Positions 35,278-43,140 of a stretch of 64,000 nt of DNA are shown here, one piece after another. Each line of letters opens with the position of its first letter. Positions within the stretch are counted from its first letter, which is position 1. Below the pieces are notes generated by a model. It was given only the letters and a program-made list of their open reading frames with translations. It did no database searches and was not told the origin of the DNA. Source of the stretch: Bacteroidales bacterium (GTDB lineage Bacteria > Bacteroidota > Bacteroidia > Bacteroidales > P3); assembly GCA_016292015.1 (NCBI GenBank), contig JAEEZY010000020.1:96207-160206 (forward strand), written 5' to 3'. The position numbers and the translations under genes are program-made.

Positions 35278-35649
35278 TTACTTTTTGTCGCAGCACTCTT
35301 TCTTCTCGCCGTCTTTGCAGCATTTTTTCTCGCCGTCTTTGCAGCAAGCTTTCTCGCCGTCTTTGCAGCAAGCTTTGTCGCCATCCTTGCAGCATTTCTC
35401 ACCCTCTTTGCAGCATTTGTGCATGCAGCACTTGGCAGCGCAGGTGGTGTCGGTACAGCCTTCGCAGTTGGCGTTGGCGCACTCCTCACCGCAGGTGCAA
35501 GCGGGATGCTCACACTCGTGGTTGCATACCTCTTCGGTCTGCTCGGTGCACTCTTCAGCAGCGGGCTCGGTGGTTTTGTTGTTGTTGCATGCTATCATTC
35601 CGAAAACGAATGCAGTAGCGATTGCGGCGGTCAATAAAACTTTTTTCAT
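35278..35649 (-). CDS. Cysteine-rich repeat lipoprotein, possibly metal-binding
   Basis: A 123-residue protein beginning MKKVLLTAAIATAFVFGMIACNNN, a lipoprotein signal (lipidated Cys21). The mature part has about two dozen cysteines: first spaced CxxxC/CxC motifs (CNHECEHPACTCGEEC), then CC pairs, ending in tandem 7-8-residue repeats of the CCKDGEKA type. The composition resembles metallothionein-like or thiol-buffering peptides. It lies inside the methylmalonyl-CoA decarboxylase operon between alpha and gamma genes, where no such protein is part of the known complex. The function is unknown. Confidence 0.7.
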   Translation of the reverse strand: MKKVLLTAAIATAFVFGMIACNNNKTTEPAAEECTEQTEEVCNHECEHPACTCGEECANANCEGCTDTTCAAKCCMHKCCKEGEKCCKDGDKACCKDGEKACCKDGEKKCCKDGEKKECCDKK

Positions 35650-35733
35650 CTTTTTGTGATTTTATGGGGTCTCCCCCTGGTTAATAATTAATTTTGTATT
35701 TCCAATTTCGTATATTGAATCTTGAAACCAAAT

Positions 35734-35749
35734 CGCCCTGTGCGGGCAC
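35734..35749 (-). promoter_or_regulatory. Post-stop hairpin element, copy 2
   Basis: The same 16-mer as at 34068-34083, on the sense strand, starting about 11 nt after the stop codon of the alpha-subunit gene. Confidence 0.6.
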
Positions 35750-35760
35750 GCACCACGCAC

Positions 35761-37320
35761 CTATAGCGGCAGGTTGCAGTGTTTCTTCATCGGGATCGAG
35801 TCTTTCTTCGTCGAGAGCACCTGAAGGGCGCGGATCACACGGAACCTCGTGTTCCTCGGCTCGATAACGTCGTCGATATAGCCGTATTTGGCTGCATTGT
35901 ACGGGTTCGCGAACTGGTCGTTGTACTCCTTCTCCTTCTCGGCGATAAACTTGGCTTTCTCGTCCGGGTCCGTGATCTCTTTCAACGCGCGTCCCTGCAG
36001 CACCTCGGTGGCTCCGCTGGCTCCCATCACCGCTATCTGTGCCGTCGGCCATGCGTAGTTGATGTCGCTCCTCAGCTGCTTGCAGCTCATCACGATATGT
36101 GCGCCGCCGTAGCTCTTGCGCAGCGTGACCGTCACCTTCGGCACCGTAGCCTCGCCGTAGGCGTAAAGCATCTTGGCTCCGTGCACGATGACACCGTTGT
36201 ACTCCTGGCCGGTTCCGGGCAGGAAGCCGGGCACGTCAACCAACGTCACCAGCGGGATGTTGAAGGCGTCGCAGAAACGTACGAAGCGGGCTCCCTTTCT
36301 CGAGGCGTTGCAGTCGAGCACGCCGGCCATCGCCTTCGGCTGGTTGGCCACCACTCCCACGCTGCGGCCTCCCATGCGGGCGAATCCCACCACCAGGTTC
36401 GGGGCGAACTTCTCGTGCACCTCCAGGAACTTGCCGTCATCGACTATGGCGTTGATGACCTCCTTCACGTCGTATGGCGTGTTGGGGTTTTCGGGTATGA
36501 TGGTGTTGAGCGCGTCTTCCATGCGGTCAATCGGGTCGCCGGTTTCCACCATCGGAGCTTCCTCGAAGTTGTTGCTGGGGATGTATCCTACCAGGTCGCG
36601 GATGAGCTCGATGGTCGATTCCTCGGTTTCGCCGACGAAGTGTGCCACGCCGCTCTTGGTGGCGTGCACCATGGCTCCGCCAAGCTTATCGACGGTCACA
36701 TCCTCGCCCGTGACGGTCTTCACCACCTTCGGGCCGGTGAGGAACATGTAGCTGTTCTCCTTGGTCATCATGATAAAGTCGGTCAAAGCCGGGCTATACA
36801 CCGCACCGCCGGCGCAAGGTCCGAAGATGGCGCTGATCTGCGGCACAACGCCCGATGCCAATATGTTTCTCTCGAATATCTCCGCATATCCGGCCAGCGA
36901 GTTACAGCCTTCCTGTATGCGCGCTCCGCCCGAGTCGTTCAATCCAATCACCGGGGCTCCCACCTTCATCGCCTGATCCATCACCTTGCAGATCTTCAGC
37001 GACATCGTTTCGCTCAGCGAACCTGCAAAGACGGTGAAATCCTGTGCGAACACATACACCAGGCGGCCGTTGATGGTGCCGTAGCCGGTGACGACGCCGT
37101 CGCCAAGGAACGACTGCTTCTGCATGTCGAAGTTGGTGCAACGGTGCGTGACGAACATGTCAAACTCCTCAAACGAGCCCTCGTCCAAGAGCATGGCGAT
37201 ACGCTCGCGCGCCGTCAGCTTGCCCTGTTCGTGCTGTTTGTCGATTCTTTTCTGGCCTCCACCCATGCGGGCTTCGGTCCTTTTGTCAAGAAGCTCTTTT
37301 ATTTTCTGTTCAAAAGCCAT
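35761..37320 (-). CDS. mmdA: Methylmalonyl-CoA decarboxylase alpha subunit (acyl-CoA carboxyltransferase)
   Basis: A 519-residue carboxyltransferase of the PccB/MmdA family. It transfers the carboxyl group of methylmalonyl-CoA to biotin. Conserved parts: [22 protein letters not shown], the CoA/oxyanion segment [31 protein letters not shown], and in the second half [24 protein letters not shown] and [11 protein letters not shown]. Assignment to the decarboxylase rather than propionyl-CoA carboxylase rests on the operon (beta, gamma, epimerase) and absence of a biotin carboxylase gene. Confidence 0.93.
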   Translation of the reverse strand: MAFEQKIKELLDKRTEARMGGGQKRIDKQHEQGKLTARERIAMLLDEGSFEEFDMFVTHRCTNFDMQKQSFLGDGVVTGYGTINGRLVYVFAQDFTVFAGSLSETMSLKICKVMDQAMKVGAPVIGLNDSGGARIQEGCNSLAGYAEIFERNILASGVVPQISAIFGPCAGGAVYSPALTDFIMMTKENSYMFLTGPKVVKTVTGEDVTVDKLGGAMVHATKSGVAHFVGETEESTIELIRDLVGYIPSNNFEEAPMVETGDPIDRMEDALNTIIPENPNTPYDVKEVINAIVDDGKFLEVHEKFAPNLVVGFARMGGRSVGVVANQPKAMAGVLDCNASRKGARFVRFCDAFNIPLVTLVDVPGFLPGTGQEYNGVIVHGAKMLYAYGEATVPKVTVTLRKSYGGAHIVMSCKQLRSDINYAWPTAQIAVMGASGATEVLQGRALKEITDPDEKAKFIAEKEKEYNDQFANPYNAAKYGYIDDVIEPRNTRFRVIRALQVLSTKKDSIPMKKHCNLPL

Positions 37321-37411
37321 AATGTGTTTTTGATTTAAATGGTTATGTAATCGAGGCTCTCCCGCAAGCCTTAGCGCCTATTGGTCCTGCCTCATGAAAA
37401 TCAATTCTGTC

Positions 37412-37427
37412 TGCCCTGTCCGGGCAC
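37412..37427 (-). promoter_or_regulatory. Post-stop hairpin element, variant copy 3
   Basis: Sense strand GTGCCCGGACAGGGCA, differing in the loop and last base from the other copies but keeping the GCCC/GGGC stem. It starts 3-4 nt after the epimerase stop codon. Confidence 0.5.
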
Positions 37428-37430
37428 GGA

Positions 37431-37838
37431 CTATTTGCAGCACATTTCCGTCAGTACACCAAGCGTGCTCTTCGGGTGCAGGAATCCGATATGCAGACCT
37501 TCAGCGCCGCCGCGGCTCTCTTTGTCAATCAGGCGCACACCCTTGCTCTCGGCGTCTTTCAGCGCCTGGTCGGTGTTCTCTACAGCGAAAGCGATGTGAT
37601 GCATACCGCCCTTGCCTCCGTTCTTCTCTATGAACGATGCGATGGTGCTCTCGGGGCAGGTGGGCTCCAGCAGTTCGATTTTTACCTCGCCAATCTTGAA
37701 GAAGGCGGTCTTTACTTTCTGGTCTTTAACCTCTTCGATGGCGTAGCATTTCAATCCCATTACGTCTTCCCAGTAACGGATAGCTTCGTCCAAATTGGTC
37801 ACGGCAATGCCGATGTGTTCAATGTGTGAAGGTGTCAT
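37431..37838 (-). CDS. mce: Methylmalonyl-CoA epimerase
   Basis: A 135-residue vicinal-oxygen-chelate fold enzyme converting (R)- and (S)-methylmalonyl-CoA. Metal ligands and catalytic residues appear in HIEHIGIAVTNLDEAIRYW, KIELLEPT, GGMHHIAFAVEN and GLHIGFLHPKSTLGVLTE. Full length. First gene of the propionate-forming operon. Confidence 0.96.
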   Translation of the reverse strand: MTPSHIEHIGIAVTNLDEAIRYWEDVMGLKCYAIEEVKDQKVKTAFFKIGEVKIELLEPTCPESTIASFIEKNGGKGGMHHIAFAVENTDQALKDAESKGVRLIDKESRGGAEGLHIGFLHPKSTLGVLTEMCCK

Positions 37839-38012
37839 AATGTTGTATCTTATTGTTAATTATTTCGGTATGATATTAACGCTTTGAATTGAAAGTGCAA
37901 ATATACTAAAAATTTTAATAAAAGTACCAATATAAAAAAAGATTGCACGACAATCTTGCCGTGCAATCTTTCATGTGTGTCGCCAGCTTTAAGAAGCTGT
38001 TTAAACCGCTTA

Positions 38013-40595
38013 TCACTGCCTGAACACGAACTCTCCGTCCTTCACGTCTATCAAGATGTTGTCTTTCGGGTTTATCTTGTCCTCCAGAATCTGTTTCGAC
38101 AGCTCGTTGAGCAGCGTCCGCTGGATGACTCGCTTTATCGGTCTTGCTCCCATCGACGGGTCGTAGCCTTCGTTGGCCAGATGGTCGATTGCTTCGTCGG
38201 TGGCAGTCACTATGATGTCGTTCTTCTCCAGCGTCTTGGCCAGCAGGTTCAGCTGCAGCTTCACTATCTCGCGCACCTGCTTCAGGTCGAGCGGTTTGAA
38301 CATCACCACTTCGTCTATCCTGTTCAGGAATTCCGGCCGTATCCGCTGTCTCAGCATGTTCATTATCTCTTCCTTGGTCTTTTCCATATCGTGGGTCGAG
38401 ACTTCTCCGTCGTCGATATGGCGCTGTATCAGCTCGCTGCCCAAGTTCGAGGTCATGATGATTATCGTGTTGCGGAAGTCGGCGGTACGTCCCTTGTTGT
38501 CGGTCAGCCGTCCGTCTTCAAGCACCTGAAGCAGCGTGTTGAACACATCTGGGTGGGCCTTCTCTATCTCGTCGAACAGCACTATCGAGTATGGTTTCCG
38601 TCTCACTGCTTCGGTCAGCTGGCCGCTCTCGTCATATCCCACATATCCCGGAGGCGCTCCGATAAGCCTCGAGATCGAGTGTGGTTCCTGATATTCCGAC
38701 ATGTCTATACGCACCATCATGCTCTCGTCGTCAAACAGCGTCTCAGCCAGTGCCCTTGCCAGCTCGGTCTTTCCCACTCCGGTCGTGCCCAGGAAGAGGA
38801 ACGAGCCTACAGGCCTGTGCGAGTCGGCCAATCCCGTACGGCTTCGTCTCACTGCGTTGGCCACCAGTGCCACCGCTTCGTCCTGTCCCACTATGCGTTT
38901 GTGCAGCTCGTCTTCCAGGTGCAGCAGCCTTTCTCTCTCCGATTGAAGCATCCTCGTCACAGGTATCCCTGTCCAGCGCGACACCACTTCGGCCACCTGC
39001 TCCGAATCCACCTCCTCGTTTATCATGGCGTTGTCGGCTTGCATCGCTTTCAGTTGCGACTTCAGCTCTTCGACATGTTTCTCGGCCTCTTTGATGCGTC
39101 CGTATCTCAACTCCGCCACCTTTCCGTAGTCGCCGGCTCTCTCGGCTTGTTCTGCCTCAAACTTGTACGACTCGATATTCTTCACTTCCGTCTGGATGGC
39201 TTCGACTATGCTCTTCTCGTTCTGCCAGCGGGCTTTCATCTGGTTGCGCTGTTCGCCCAGCTGGTTTATCTCGTTCGTCAGCTGTGCCAGCTTCTCTTCG
39301 TCGTTTTCGCGCTTTATGGCTTCGCGCTCAATCTCGAGTTGGCGTATCTCGCGTTCTATCTTGTCCAGCTCTTCCGGCACCGAGTCAATCTCCAGCCGCA
39401 GCTTGGCGGCGGCTTCGTCTATCAGGTCGATGGCTTTGTCGGGCAGGAACCGGTCGCTGATGTAGCGGTTCGAAAGCTCGGCTGCCGCGATGATGGCTTC
39501 GTCTTTGATACGCACCTTGTGGTGCACCTCGTAGCGTTCTTTCAGCCCTCGCAGTATCGATATCGTGTCGGCCACGTTGGGTTCGTCTATCAGCACACTC
39601 TGGAACCTGCGCGCCAGCGCCTTGTCTTTCTCGAAATATTTCTGATATTCGGCCAATGTGGTAGCGCCTATGGCCCTCAGCTCGCCTCGTGCCAATGCGG
39701 GTTTCAGTATGTTTGCCGCATCCATAGCCCCTTCGCCTCCGCCGGCTCCCACGAGGGTGTGTATCTCGTCGATGAAGAGTATTATCTCGCCGTCGGCCTC
39801 GCACACTTCTCGTATCACCGACTTCAGTCGCTCCTCGAATTCACCTTTATATTTAGCGCCTGCGATAAGCGCTCCCATATCGAGCGAGAATATCGTCTTC
39901 GACTTCAGGTTCTCGGGCACGTCGCCCGACACTATCCTGTGCGCCAAACCCTCTGCTATTGCGGTTTTACCAACACCTGGCTCACCAATCAATATCGGGT
40001 TGTTTTTAGTCCTTCTCGATAGTATCTGCAGCACTCGCCTTATCTCGTCGTCGCGGCCAATCACGGGGTCGAGTTTGCCGGCTTGTGCCAGCTGGTTCAG
40101 GTTTTTGGCGTATTTGTTCAGCGCGTTGAATGTCTCTTCGGCACTCTGCGACGCCACCTTCGACCCTTTCCTCAGGTCGGCAATCGCCGCTTTAAGACTC
40201 TTCTCGCTCACGCCGGCTCCTTTGAGCAGCTTCCCCACCTGGTCGTTGCCTGCAACCAAGCCCAGCAGCAGATGCTCGACCGACACAAAGTCGTCGCCCA
40301 TCGAAGTCGCCGTCTGCGACGCCGCCACAAGTGCCTTGTTCGCGTCGTTCGAGAGATACATGTCTCCGCCGCTCACATGCGGCAGCGACTGGATGATTGT
40401 GTCCAATTGTTGGCTGATGCGCTCTGGCACCACATCCATCTTCTTCAGCAGATAGGGTGTCACGTTCTCATCCACCGTGAGCAGCCCTTTCAGCAGGTGG
40501 CAGGTCTCTATCGCTTGGTGCTGATTCGCCGTAGCCATCTCCTGAGCCTTCTGTACCGCCTCCTGCGCTTTGATTGTAAAATTGTTAAGGTTCAT
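38013..40595 (-). CDS. clpB: ATP-dependent chaperone ClpB
   Basis: An 860-residue AAA+ disaggregase. It has an N-domain (double Clp-N repeat, about 1-145), NBD1 with Walker A GEPGVGKTAIAEGLA, the coiled-coil middle domain (about 400-530, KIEREIRQLEIEREAIK), NBD2 with Walker A GTTGVGKTELARALAE, and a C-terminal D2-small domain (DEVVMFKPLDLKQVREI). The middle domain identifies ClpB rather than ClpA/C. Its probable promoter is more than 500 bp upstream (41116-41147), giving a long leader with an 11-nt array. I do not see a sigma-32-type heat-shock promoter, as expected for this phylum. Confidence 0.97.
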   Translation of the reverse strand: MNLNNFTIKAQEAVQKAQEMATANQHQAIETCHLLKGLLTVDENVTPYLLKKMDVVPERISQQLDTIIQSLPHVSGGDMYLSNDANKALVAASQTATSMGDDFVSVEHLLLGLVAGNDQVGKLLKGAGVSEKSLKAAIADLRKGSKVASQSAEETFNALNKYAKNLNQLAQAGKLDPVIGRDDEIRRVLQILSRRTKNNPILIGEPGVGKTAIAEGLAHRIVSGDVPENLKSKTIFSLDMGALIAGAKYKGEFEERLKSVIREVCEADGEIILFIDEIHTLVGAGGGEGAMDAANILKPALARGELRAIGATTLAEYQKYFEKDKALARRFQSVLIDEPNVADTISILRGLKERYEVHHKVRIKDEAIIAAAELSNRYISDRFLPDKAIDLIDEAAAKLRLEIDSVPEELDKIEREIRQLEIEREAIKRENDEEKLAQLTNEINQLGEQRNQMKARWQNEKSIVEAIQTEVKNIESYKFEAEQAERAGDYGKVAELRYGRIKEAEKHVEELKSQLKAMQADNAMINEEVDSEQVAEVVSRWTGIPVTRMLQSERERLLHLEDELHKRIVGQDEAVALVANAVRRSRTGLADSHRPVGSFLFLGTTGVGKTELARALAETLFDDESMMVRIDMSEYQEPHSISRLIGAPPGYVGYDESGQLTEAVRRKPYSIVLFDEIEKAHPDVFNTLLQVLEDGRLTDNKGRTADFRNTIIIMTSNLGSELIQRHIDDGEVSTHDMEKTKEEIMNMLRQRIRPEFLNRIDEVVMFKPLDLKQVREIVKLQLNLLAKTLEKNDIIVTATDEAIDHLANEGYDPSMGARPIKRVIQRTLLNELSKQILEDKINPKDNILIDVKDGEFVFRQ

Positions 40596-40881
40596 ATTAC
40601 TTTTGTTTTTGTTTATTCAAGTTTTTAATCAACTGCTAACCACTAACCGTTAGCCACCATCAATTCCCACAACATCAACGCCAACAAACTCCATTATGAC
40701 AAAATAGCATCGGTCGCATGTCAAAATTTCACCATATTGTCCCTTTTCCCCGCTGGCTCCACACTAACACATTCAAGCAATCAGTCAATCAGTCATTCCG
40801 GTATATCCGGAAAATCCATTGCCGACTCGTAGCATAATGACGCCGAAGGCGACAATTCAATATCCCCAACCAAACCAAAAC

Positions 40882-40969
40882 ACGAATGGGTCATGAATGG
40901 GTCACGAATGGGCTACGAACATACCACATAGTCAGAATACAGGCAATACCTGACTGATACATCAGTGAT
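40882..40969 (-). repeat. Array 3 of degenerate 11-nt repeats (8 units)
   Basis: On the plus strand the units are ACGAATGGGTC, ATGAATGGGTC, ACGAATGGGCT, ACGAACATACC, ACATAGTCAGA, ATACAGGCAAT and two more. Read on the sense (minus) strand and in the phase of the other arrays they become TGTATCAGTCA, GGTATTGCCTG, and later CGTAGCCCATT and CGTGACCCATT. GGTATGTT followed by CGT is shared with array 2. It sits between a putative promoter (41116-41147) and clpB. Confidence 0.75.
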
Positions 40970-41003
40970 TCAGAAATAAAACGGAAGTGATTGATTTAAT
41001 CTT

Positions 41004-41084
41004 TTATTTACAGTATGTTACAAACATGATGCACATTGCTGTAAGCAATGAAAAAAATCTTATGTAATTGATACAACGCATCAT
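41004..41084 (-). CDS. Possible short leader peptide ahead of array 3, unproven
   Basis: A 26-residue hydrophobic frame (MMRCINYIRFFSLLTAMCIM...) starts about 25 nt after the expected transcription start of the promoter at 41116-41147. It spans a 7-bp inverted repeat (CATTGCT/AGCAATG). Listed only because short frames also follow the other two array promoters. No homology is recognised. Confidence 0.2.
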   Translation of the reverse strand: MMRCINYIRFFSLLTAMCIMFVTYCK

Positions 41085-41115
41085 ATAATGATGTAATACC
41101 GATTTTTTCACTTTA

Positions 41116-41147
41116 CAAAAATACAAAATAAATCCCACCCCGACAAA
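41116..41147 (-). promoter_or_regulatory. Promoter of array-bearing leader 3 (clpB)
   Basis: On the minus strand TTTG (41147-41144) and TATTTTTG (41123-41116) are 20 bp apart. The surrounding ATTTATTTTGTATTTTTGTA followed by AAGTG resembles the promoters of the other two array leaders (TTTGTAtyTTTGTARAG). Confidence 0.6.
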
Positions 41148-41209
41148 CCATCCACAAAAATTTTCAAAAAAAATAACAAACATCCCCCAAAGGCCCATCG
41201 TTTCCCGTT

Positions 41210-41302
41210 GTGCCGGATTTCCGAGCCTGACCTCAGGTCATGACTTTGAGCACCGCATAATAAATTAAATCAAGCGAAAAATCCGGCACTTCTTTTTTTC
41301 GG
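41210..41302 (+). other. Nested inverted repeat followed by T-run (possible small RNA or terminator)
   Basis: Perfect 11-bp arms GTGCCGGATTT (41210-41220) and AAATCCGGCAC (41279-41289) flank 58 nt that contain an inner hairpin TGACC-TCA-GGTCA. Seven T follow the right arm. It lies in the 904-bp gap between clpB and the MntA-type gene, upstream of the latter's promoter. No promoter for this unit is evident. Confidence 0.45.
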
Positions 41303-41420
41303 GATTTGTAATCCCTCGCCAATACTCTTTCCAAGCGAATCCCCCAAAACACATTTATATATTTCTTCAAATTCTGCAATATTTCTCTCCCCCCAAAAAC
41401 AAGAGAGAAATAACCACCAA

Positions 41421-41452
41421 TTTGGTCAAATTAAATTTTCTTCGTACTTTTG
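41421..41452 (+). promoter_or_regulatory. Promoter of the MntA/HepT-type pair
   Basis: TTTG at 41421-41424 and TACTTTTG at 41445-41452 are 20 bp apart. It places the transcript start near 41459, which excludes the in-frame upstream start codon at 41422 and supports ATG 41500. Confidence 0.75.
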
Positions 41453-41499
41453 CAGTTGATAACCAAAACAGCACACCTGAGCTTATCAGCACGCAAGCG

Positions 41500-41793
41500 A
41501 TGACACAGATTATAGCCGACTACTTCAAGACGCAACCCGTCTTGAAAGCTTGGCTCTTCGGCTCTTTCGCCCGTGGCGAAGAAACCCCGAAAAGCGATGT
41601 GGATATCCTCTTTGTCCCCGACCGCTCGGGCAAGCCATTCACATTGTTCACCCACGGCGGCATGCTGATGGACCTGCAGGAGCTACTCGGCCGTGACGTT
41701 GATTTGGTGGAAGAAGGCTCACTGCGTCCCTATGCTGCAGAAACTGCCAACCGCGATAAAAAACTGATCTATGAGAGAACGAGCGAGAGATAA
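41500..41793 (+). CDS. MntA-type minimal nucleotidyltransferase (antitoxin-like)
   Basis: A 97-residue nucleotidyltransferase of the MNT family. The GSx10DxD motif is intact: GSFARGEETPKSDVDILF with Gly21-Ser22 and Asp33/Asp35. MntA proteins AMPylate a tyrosine of the partner HepT HEPN toxin. The C-terminus overlaps the following HEPN gene by 23 bp, typical of co-translated toxin-antitoxin pairs. The frame is open further upstream but the promoter lies there. Confidence 0.85.
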   Translation: MTQIIADYFKTQPVLKAWLFGSFARGEETPKSDVDILFVPDRSGKPFTLFTHGGMLMDLQELLGRDVDLVEEGSLRPYAAETANRDKKLIYERTSER

Positions 41794-42268
41794 AGGGCGG
41801 CTAGAGGACATCATAGAGTATTCCAACAATGTGACTGAGCTTGTAGATGGTCACACCCTTGCAACCTTTGTGGCCAACAAAGGCACCTACTACTCTGTGA
41901 TGAAGAACGTGGAGATTGTGGGTAAGGCCGCATATATGCTAAGTAAGGCATTCAAGGAAGCACATCCAACAACTCCTTGGAAGACTGTACAAGGTATGCG
42001 CCATGTCTTGGTGCTCGACTACGCCAACATTGTTTCCGAAACGCTATTCGATACCGCAGTCAACGGCATACCTGAGTTGCGCAAGCAGATAGAAAAATAC
42101 CTTGCCGAAACCGATTGGGATGAATGGGAAGCCCTTCCAGATGATTTCGAGGACATCGCCGACGAAGCAATGGTCAAACTTGCCCGCAAGATGAAAGCAA
42201 AAGGCTACCCCGTCACAGATATAGCCGAAATCACTGGCCTTTCGGAAGAAGAAATTAAGAAATTGTAA
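41771..42268 (+). CDS. HepT-like HEPN (DUF86) protein with altered catalytic motif and extra C-terminal tail
   Basis: A 165-residue protein; residues about 10-115 match the DUF86/HepT HEPN fold (VEIVGKAAYMLSKAF, TPWKTVQGMR). The catalytic Rx4HxY motif reads RHVLVLDY: Arg77 and the modifiable Tyr84 remain, but the His position is Leu82. About 45 extra residues follow, ending KLARKMKAKGYPVTDIAEITGLSEEEIKKL, which looks like the C-terminal helical tail of Rpn/PD-(D/E)XK family proteins and is not part of HepT (usually 110-145 residues). RNase activity by the standard mechanism is doubtful. Confidence 0.8.
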   Translation: MRERARDKGRLEDIIEYSNNVTELVDGHTLATFVANKGTYYSVMKNVEIVGKAAYMLSKAFKEAHPTTPWKTVQGMRHVLVLDYANIVSETLFDTAVNGIPELRKQIEKYLAETDWDEWEALPDDFEDIADEAMVKLARKMKAKGYPVTDIAEITGLSEEEIKKL

Positions 42269-42304
42269 CTGTAAAGGTCGTTTAAGCCATAGTTAATCAG
42301 CAGT

Positions 42305-42330
42305 AGCGTGCCGTCGGCACGCTTTTTCTT
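42305..42330 (+). terminator. Terminator after the MntA/HepT pair
   Basis: Perfect stem AGCGTGCCG/CGGCACGCT with a single unpaired T at the apex (in practice a longer loop) and five T following. Confidence 0.8.
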
Positions 42331-42359
42331 TGTCAGTTCAAAAAAATGTTGTACCTTTG
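42329..42359 (+). promoter_or_regulatory. Promoter of tRNA-Ser
   Basis: TTTG at 42329-42332 and TACCTTTG at 42352-42359, 19 bp apart, followed by CACCC and the tRNA 41 bp later. Confidence 0.75.
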
Positions 42360-42399
42360 CACCCGCTTTCGGAACTTCACGTTTGTTCCTTTAAGCATT

Positions 42400-42484
42400 G
42401 GAAAGATGGCAGAGTGGTCGAATGCGGCGGTCTTGAAAACCGTTGACCTTCACGGGTCCGGGGGTTCGAATCCCTCTCTTTCCG
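42400..42484 (+). tRNA. tRNA-Ser (anticodon TGA)
   Basis: Acceptor arms GGAAAGA/TCTTTCC with discriminator G, D-arm with AGAGTGGTCGAATGCGGC, anticodon loop CTTGAAA (anticodon TGA), a long variable arm (class II) around GACCTTCACGGGTC, and a T-arm with GGGGGTTCGAATCCCTC. CCA is not encoded. Confidence 0.95.
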
Positions 42485-42493
42485 CCTCCAAGA

Positions 42494-42530
42494 ATCTCAT
42501 AAGTCAGCTCGATTTATGAGATTTTTTTAA
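42494..42530 (+). terminator. Terminator after tRNA-Ser
   Basis: AATCTCATAA pairs with TTATGAGATT around a 14-nt loop, followed by a T-run, 10 nt after the tRNA. Confidence 0.75.
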
Positions 42531-42541
42531 AACGTAATAAA

Positions 42542-43120
42542 ATGAAAAAAGCTCTATTTACAGTTATGACATTGGTTGGATTGACGTGCGTCTCGTGCAT
42601 TTCCTCCAATCCGTCGAGCACAAAATCTGACACCGAAACTCTTGATTCTGCCGATAATAGTGTCGAGTTGACTCGATTCTCGTCTTCCGACCTCGCTTTC
42701 TTCGCTCTTTACGGTCATGTGAAGAGCGTGACCGAAGATGGGATCGTAAGTTTGGAATTTGACCAGAACGGCACGTTGACATCTGTTTACGATACTCCCG
42801 CATCGCAGCGGTACTCTCGCGACAATCAAGGTCGTATCGTCGAGATGAACGGCTACGAGAACCATGTTTCTTACACGTGGGGCGATGAGCGTCCCGTCGG
42901 AAGTGAGGCTCAAGCCGAAGGGATGACGTCGAAGGAGACCTATACGTACGACGAACGGGGTTTCGTGGCTCAAATAAGTCACTCTGACGATGGGGAGGAG
43001 TCAATAGAGACTTTCACCTATTCCGATTTCGACAAGCATGGCAACTGGACGAAACGCGTCAGCGAAGGCTACGAATATACCGCCGGCAACATCTCCCGCG
43101 TCATCGAATACTACGAGTAG
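42542..43120 (+). CDS. Putative lipoprotein of unknown function with YD-like segments
   Basis: A 192-residue protein with lipoprotein signal MKKALFTVMTLVGLTCVSC (Cys19). The mature part has an acidic Ser/Thr linker followed by FALYGHVKSVTEDGIVSLEFDQNGTL and repeated short beta motifs (YSRDNQGRIVEMNGY, YTYDERGFVAQISH, YSDFDKHGNWTKRV) resembling YD/RHS-like repeats or the KGKVK-type lipoproteins common in Bacteroidales. The function is unknown. It is followed 4 nt after its stop by the GTGCCCGCACAGGGCG hairpin. Confidence 0.7.
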   Translation: MKKALFTVMTLVGLTCVSCISSNPSSTKSDTETLDSADNSVELTRFSSSDLAFFALYGHVKSVTEDGIVSLEFDQNGTLTSVYDTPASQRYSRDNQGRIVEMNGYENHVSYTWGDERPVGSEAQAEGMTSKETYTYDERGFVAQISHSDDGEESIETFTYSDFDKHGNWTKRVSEGYEYTAGNISRVIEYYE

Positions 43121-43124
43121 CTGA

Positions 43125-43140
43125 GTGCCCGCACAGGGCG
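43125..43140 (+). promoter_or_regulatory. Post-stop hairpin element, copy 4
   Basis: GTGCCCGCACAGGGCG on the plus strand, 4 nt after the lipoprotein stop codon; identical to copies 1 and 2 on the other strand of the decarboxylase operon. Confidence 0.6.

Noticed and set aside
35779..37338. A 519-residue open frame antisense to mmdA
   Set aside because: Mirror of the carboxyltransferase coding sequence; low-complexity His/Val-rich translation with no family features.
37956..40022. A 688-residue open frame antisense to clpB
   Set aside because: It is complementary to highly conserved ClpB codons, has no recognisable domain and no promoter. Long antisense frames also occur opposite mmdA (35779-37338) and are due to codon bias.
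41004..41198. A 64-residue hydrophobic minus-strand frame
   Set aside because: Its start lies upstream of the putative promoter at 41116-41147. Only the internal 26-codon frame is compatible with that promoter.
42400..42484. tRNA-Ser as an integration site of a mobile element
   Set aside because: No integrase, no direct repeat of the tRNA 3' end, and neighbouring genes have normal composition.
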